A stretch of 64,000 nucleotides of DNA from Streptomyces sp. AP-93 (GTDB lineage Bacteria > Actinomycetota > Actinomycetes > Streptomycetales > Streptomycetaceae), in the NCBI RefSeq assembly GCF_022808175.1, contig NZ_JALGBX010000002.1, positions 186,001 through 250,000 on the forward strand, written 5' to 3'. How positions within the stretch are numbered: the first letter of the stretch is position 1; each line of letters opens with the position of its first letter. The position numbers were made by a program, and so were the translations under genes. Shown here piece after piece: positions 60,333 through 64,000 of this stretch. Below the pieces are notes generated by a model, which did not search any database, was not told where the DNA came from, and saw only the letters and a program-made list of their open reading frames with translations.

Positions 60333-61592
60333 TCACGAGCGTGAGGCGTGCCGACTGCTCACCTGGGGCGCGGCCTCGATGACGAAGCCGCTGCGGGGCC
60401 GGGTGGGGATCCGGCTCAGGGGGATGGACAGGTCCTGTTGCGGTACGGCGGGGTCCGTGTGGGCGAGGGCGGAGGAAAGAGCCGCGAGCAGGGCGAGGGT
60501 GATGTCCTCACCCGGGCACCGATGGCCGGTGCGGGCGTCGCCGCCGCCCTGGGGGATCAGTTCGCCGGGGCCCGGTTCGCGGTGGAGGAAGCGCTCGGGG
60601 ACGAAGTGGTAGGGCTGCTCCCACAGCGCGGGGTCGTGATGGTGCCCGTACACGTCGAGGAGGAGCAGCGTTCCGGCCGGGACCTGGTCGCCGGCGAAGG
60701 TGAGGTCGCGGGCGGCCAGGCCTGCGATGAAGGGCACGAAGGGGTAGAAGCGGCGGACTTCGTGGGCGAACGCGCGGGCGCGGGCGGGACCGTCGGTGCG
60801 CAGCTGGTCCCGCAGGCCGGGATTGCGGTGGAGGGCGTGTGCGGCGAAGGTGACGTACCAGGTGACGGCGACGGTCGGACGGATGATGTTGAGGAGCTCG
60901 ACGGCCGCCGTGTGCGGATCGAGCAGGGTGCCGTCCGGCCCACGGTGCAGGGCGACCGTCTCCAGCACCGTCCCGGCGACCAAGCGCGGGTCGTCCGCGC
61001 GGACGCGGTTCACGGCGGCCATGAGGGCCTGCTCCTGCCGGCGCCGGGCGCGGCGGCCGCGTACGTGGCGCGGCCCGGCGGTCGCGAACCCGTCCACCAT
61101 GGCCACGCAGTCCTCGGCGATCTCGCGGGCCGCGTCCGGTGTGACCGGCAGACCGGCCCAGTCGCAGACCGCCCCCGCGAGCAGAGCCGCCACCTCGTCG
61201 AACAGCACCACCTCACGGCCGTCCCAGCGGGACACGGCCTCGCGCCAGCCGCTTTCCACCCGCGCGGTCAGGCCGCCGATCGCCACGGGTGACATCAGCA
61301 GCGACGTCAGCAGCTCTTTGCGCTCCCGGTGGTCCGGCCCGTCCAGGGTGTGCACCGCTCCCCTGCCGAACAGGGTGTCGAGCACCGGCGACGGCAGCGC
61401 GCCGTGCCGCTCGACGCGGGACTCGTCGTAGAAGAGGGCGACGGCCTCCGGACCGTGCAGCAGTACCGCGGGCCGCCCCGTCAGACGGGTGTGGACCAGC
61501 GGCGCGCCGTCATGGGCCCGGCGCAGATCCGGGGCCCACGCGTAGCCGTGGAGCAGCAGGGACAGGGTGCCGTCGACGTGGTGACCGGACAT
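60333..61592 (-). CDS. Cytochrome P450, CYP152 peroxygenase-like
   Basis: 419 residues. The heme-binding loop GGGDARTGHRCPGEDITLAL carries the Cys ligand, the ExxR motif reads EVRR in HEVRRFYPFVPF, and the I-helix has NIIRPTVAVTWYVTFAAHAL. The RP pair there replaces the usual acid-alcohol pair and is the mark of CYP152 fatty-acid peroxygenases, which use hydrogen peroxide rather than a redox partner. No ferredoxin or reductase gene is near, which fits. ATG 61592 is preferred over 61601. Confidence 0.88.
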   Translation of the reverse strand: MSGHHVDGTLSLLLHGYAWAPDLRRAHDGAPLVHTRLTGRPAVLLHGPEAVALFYDESRVERHGALPSPVLDTLFGRGAVHTLDGPDHRERKELLTSLLMSPVAIGGLTARVESGWREAVSRWDGREVVLFDEVAALLAGAVCDWAGLPVTPDAAREIAEDCVAMVDGFATAGPRHVRGRRARRRQEQALMAAVNRVRADDPRLVAGTVLETVALHRGPDGTLLDPHTAAVELLNIIRPTVAVTWYVTFAAHALHRNPGLRDQLRTDGPARARAFAHEVRRFYPFVPFIAGLAARDLTFAGDQVPAGTLLLLDVYGHHHDPALWEQPYHFVPERFLHREPGPGELIPQGGGDARTGHRCPGEDITLALLAALSSALAHTDPAVPQQDLSIPLSRIPTRPRSGFVIEAAPQVSSRHASRS

Positions 61593-61802
61593 GCCATGCA
61601 CCTACCCGGGGTGGGGACGCGCATTCGGGCCGGGGCCCGTGTTCAGGGAGTGACGACCCAGGCGTCCCGTGACCTGCCCGGGCTTCCAGCGCGTCCGCAC
61701 CCGGTGCACGGAACCTCCCGGTGAAAGAGCCCTCTCCCACTGTGCGCCCCGATGCCGTTCCCCGCACGGCACCCCCGGCGGGGGCTGACGGTCCAGGACC
61801 GC

Positions 61803-62480
61803 CTACCCGATGTGGGGCGGCCGGCTGCTCGGAACCACCAGGCCGGATTCGTAGGCGAGGATCACGAGCTGGGCGCGGTCGCGGGCGTGGAGTTTGGTCA
61901 TCGCCCGGTTGACGTGGGTCTTCGCGGTCAGTGGGCTGATCACCATGTGGGCCGCGATCTCGTCGTTGGACAGGCCGTGCGCGACCAGGACGACCGCTTC
62001 GCGTTCGCGGACCGTCAGGTCCTCCAAGGCCGTGCCGTTGTCGGTGGGGAGCGGCTGGGTGACGTATCGGTTGATCAGTTTGCGGGTGATGGAGGGTGCG
62101 AGGAGGGCGTCACCGCGCGCGGCCACGCGGACGGCGTGCAGGAAGTCCTCCGGAAGGATGTCCTTGACGAGGAATCCGGCGGCGCCTGCGGACAGGGCGT
62201 CGAAGACGTACTCGTCCAGGCCGTAGTTGGTGAGGATGACGACGCGGACGCCGGTCAGTGCCGGGTCGGCCGCGATGCGCCGGGTCGTCTCGATGCCGTC
62301 GAGGACCGGCATCTGGATGTCGATGAGGGCGACGTCGGGCAGGAGTTCCCTGGCGAGCGCCAGGCCTTCCCGGCCGTTGGCGGCTTCGGCCACGACCTCG
62401 ATGTCGTCCTCGAGGTCGAGGAACGCGCGGAATCCGCTGCGGATGAGCGCCTGGTCGTCGACCAGCAGGACACGGATCAC
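61803..62480 (-). CDS. NarL/LuxR-family response regulator
   Basis: 225 residues. Receiver domain with DD pair (VLLVDDQ), phosphorylated Asp in ALIDIQMP (D54), Thr in VVILTNYG and Lys in GFLVKDILP. The LuxR-type HTH reads LTVREREAVVLVAHGLSNDE and SPLTAKTHVNRAMTKL. GTG 62480 overlaps the kinase stop (GTGA), so the two are coupled. Confidence 0.96.
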   Translation of the reverse strand: MIRVLLVDDQALIRSGFRAFLDLEDDIEVVAEAANGREGLALARELLPDVALIDIQMPVLDGIETTRRIAADPALTGVRVVILTNYGLDEYVFDALSAGAAGFLVKDILPEDFLHAVRVAARGDALLAPSITRKLINRYVTQPLPTDNGTALEDLTVREREAVVLVAHGLSNDEIAAHMVISPLTAKTHVNRAMTKLHARDRAQLVILAYESGLVVPSSRPPHIG

Positions 62481-63607
62481 GAGGCGCGCTCCACGGGGAG
62501 TTCGGCCCGGACGGTGAAACCGCCCGCCTCACGCGGTGCGGCCCGGAGGCGACCACCGAGGGCGGTGACGCGTTCGCGCATCCCGAGCAGTCCGATGCCG
62601 GGCACCGGGACGGAGTCCGGCGTGGCCTTGCCGTTGTCGTCGACCCGGAGGGCGACGGCGTCCGGACGGTAGTCGATGTGGATCGATGCCGTGGTGGCGT
62701 CCGCGTGACGGGCGATGTTGGTGAGGGACTCCTGGACGATCCGGTAGACCGTACGGCCCACCGCGGCGGGTACGTCGTGCTGCCGGCCCCGGATCGTCAG
62801 GGTCGCGCGGACACCGGCGGTCCTGCCGGCCCGTTCCACCAGTTCGGGGATGTGATCGAGGCCGTGCGGTGGGGTGGTGTCGTCGTCGCGCAGGGCCTCC
62901 AGGGTGGCCCGGAGCTCCCGGGACGCCTCCCGGCCGGCCTCCCGGATGGCGAGGAGGGCCTCCGGGACCTCTTCGCCGCGCTTGCGGGCCACGTGGACGG
63001 CGGCTTCGGACTGCACCTTGATGACCGAGATCTGATGGGTGAGCGAATCGTGCAGCTCCCGCGCGATGTGCAGCCGCTCCTCGTCGGCGCGACGCCGCGC
63101 GGCCTCCTCGCGGGTGCGCTCGGCTTCGTCGGCCCGCTGCTCGGCCTGCCGGAGGGCTTCACCGGCGGCTGCGGCCGCGATGAGCCAGGCGATCTGGAGG
63201 GCGCCCCGGGCCTGCGCGAACGCCTCGCCCGTGTCGTGCGGGCCCGAGACGAGGGCCGCGAGGGGGAGGGCGGCGAGCACGGCCACGCTCACCGCCACCG
63301 TGACGATGCGGTGTCCCGCCCGCATGGCCGCGTACACCGCGAAGAGGAACGCGACGGCGGCCACGTCGAAGCCCGCCGCCTGGTAGCCCACCGCGCAGAG
63401 CCCGGTGACGGCGAGGACGGCGACCGGCGCCCGGCGGCCCGCGGCCAGCGCCAGGCCGCCGACCGCCAACAGCGCGTAGCCGAGCAGGCCGAGGCCCGTG
63501 GCGGAGTGCTGCCCCGACAGACCGGTGACCAGCAGCGCCGCCGCCACGCCCAGGGCGATCAGCCAGTCCCTGACACCGGCCCGTACGCGGAACCGTCCTT
63601 TGCTCAT
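62477..63607 (-). CDS. NarL-type sensor histidine kinase
   Basis: 376 residues. Four to five membrane helices in the first 150 residues (WLIALGVAAALLVTGLSG, LLGYALLAVGGLALAAG, and others). The HisKA_3 box reads RLHIARELHDSLTHQISVIK with the phosphorylated His. The ATPase domain follows, with RIVQESLTNIARHADAT and GIGLLGMRERVTALGGRL. It has no large extracellular sensor, so it probably senses the membrane. ATG 63607 has only a weak ribosome-binding site. Partner regulator follows. Confidence 0.95.
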   Translation of the reverse strand: MSKGRFRVRAGVRDWLIALGVAAALLVTGLSGQHSATGLGLLGYALLAVGGLALAAGRRAPVAVLAVTGLCAVGYQAAGFDVAAVAFLFAVYAAMRAGHRIVTVAVSVAVLAALPLAALVSGPHDTGEAFAQARGALQIAWLIAAAAAGEALRQAEQRADEAERTREEAARRRADEERLHIARELHDSLTHQISVIKVQSEAAVHVARKRGEEVPEALLAIREAGREASRELRATLEALRDDDTTPPHGLDHIPELVERAGRTAGVRATLTIRGRQHDVPAAVGRTVYRIVQESLTNIARHADATTASIHIDYRPDAVALRVDDNGKATPDSVPVPGIGLLGMRERVTALGGRLRAAPREAGGFTVRAELPVERAS

Positions 63608-63804
63608 GCGCGCACCGTAGCCCGTGGCCTCCGCGGGCGGATCCCGCTCCCGGACGAGCGGACGGCTACCACGCACGCAGTAGCTCCGCGGCACCTGCCG
63701 CGGGCGCGGTAGCGCGAAGTGTCTGCGGCTGCCGGACGACGTCCCGGGGCCCGGGCCGACATGCTCCCACCACATCCATTCGTGGGAAGAGAAGGAGCAT
63801 CCTG

Positions 63805-64000
63805 ATGTCCGCTCACCGCCTGTTCGCCGCCGGTGTCACCGAGTTCGGCCTGGGGAGGCTCGGAGCCACCACCGGCGGGCTGTTGGGTCTGGCCGCCGTG
63901 ATCGTCGCCGTGCTGGCGGTGACCCGGCCCGCCGGTCGTCCCGGCACCGCCAACGGCTCACTCGGAGCCGCGGCGGCCGTCGTCGCGGGGCTGGTCGCCA
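63805..64000 (+). CDS. DUF6223-like membrane protein (cut by window edge)
   Basis: 65 residues visible. TEFGLGRLGATTGGLLGLAA and VIVAVLAVTRP are typical of the streptomycete DUF6223 group, with a second hydrophobic segment at the right edge. ATG 63805 has AAGGAG 8 bases upstream. It is divergent from the two-component system. Confidence 0.75.
   Translation, partial: MSAHRLFAAGVTEFGLGRLGATTGGLLGLAAVIVAVLAVTRPAGRPGTANGSLGAAAAVVAGLVA

Overview
The window looks like a Streptomyces chromosome. The evidence is very high GC with GC-rich third codon positions, frequent GTG/TTG starts, ATGA/GTGA/TGATG gene overlaps, and many streptomycete small-protein families (DUF3040, DUF3631, DUF2637, DUF5994, DUF6247, DUF6381, DUF6223-like). 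No complete rRNA, tRNA or CRISPR array is visible.

The left half is a stacked integration island built on a tRNA-Gly(CCC) gene, whose intact copy probably lies just left of base 1. Bases 1 to about 18.25 kb form one integrative mobilizable element. It carries a tyrosine integrase and a coupled excisionase, an XRE repressor, a DUF3631 P-loop protein, an iteron-like or origin-like stretch, a DUF2637 transfer-type membrane protein, a MobC-like protein and a relaxase. No FtsK/TraB-type translocase was seen, so mobilization probably needs a helper. Cargo 1 (7.15-13.3 kb) is a minus-strand operon of two small peptides, a kinase-kinase-nucleotidyltransferase fusion, an aminoglycoside-phosphotransferase-like kinase, an SDR and a NUDIX protein, with a divergent XRE-TPR regulator. 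Cargo 2 (13.5-17.6 kb) is a two-gene operon: a membrane protein followed by a 1129-residue protein with a degenerate metallophosphoesterase-like domain, a degenerate SIR2-like domain and a STAND NTPase. It is the best candidate here for an undescribed defence system.

From 18.2 to 44.6 kb at least six copies or fragments of the tRNA-Gly 3' end recur (18.2, 19.6, 25.5, 29.8, 32.0 and 44.5 kb), and two further sites keep only the associated hairpin (27.5 and 33.8 kb). Most are preceded by a conserved arm-type repeat block and followed by the same hairpin terminator. They cut the region into islets. These hold a HIT protein; a WXG100-type polymorphic-toxin locus with an RNase A-like toxin and an orphan toxin/CdiI-like immunity cassette; a SnoaL-like secreted protein; an alpha/beta hydrolase with a decayed HTH/DUF6247/toxin module; a HEAT-repeat protein; an AbiEi/AbiEii-like module truncated at a scar; and a larger housekeeping-like islet (a MurE paralogue, lipoproteins, a Dyp peroxidase and an SdrD-like surface protein).

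From 44.6 to 64 kb the sequence looks like arm-type chromosome with many decaying genes: an ornithine-cyclodeaminase-like gene with an acetamidase remnant, a secreted hydrolase, a second WXG/ESX-like locus, remnants of LysR, CPBP protease, FAD/NAD oxidoreductase and LigD polymerase genes, a frameshifted LigD phosphoesterase, and a cation-efflux gene with an in-frame TAA. Intact genes include an ArsR regulator, YnfA, a universal stress protein, a VOC protein, a CYP152-like P450 and a NarL-type two-component system.
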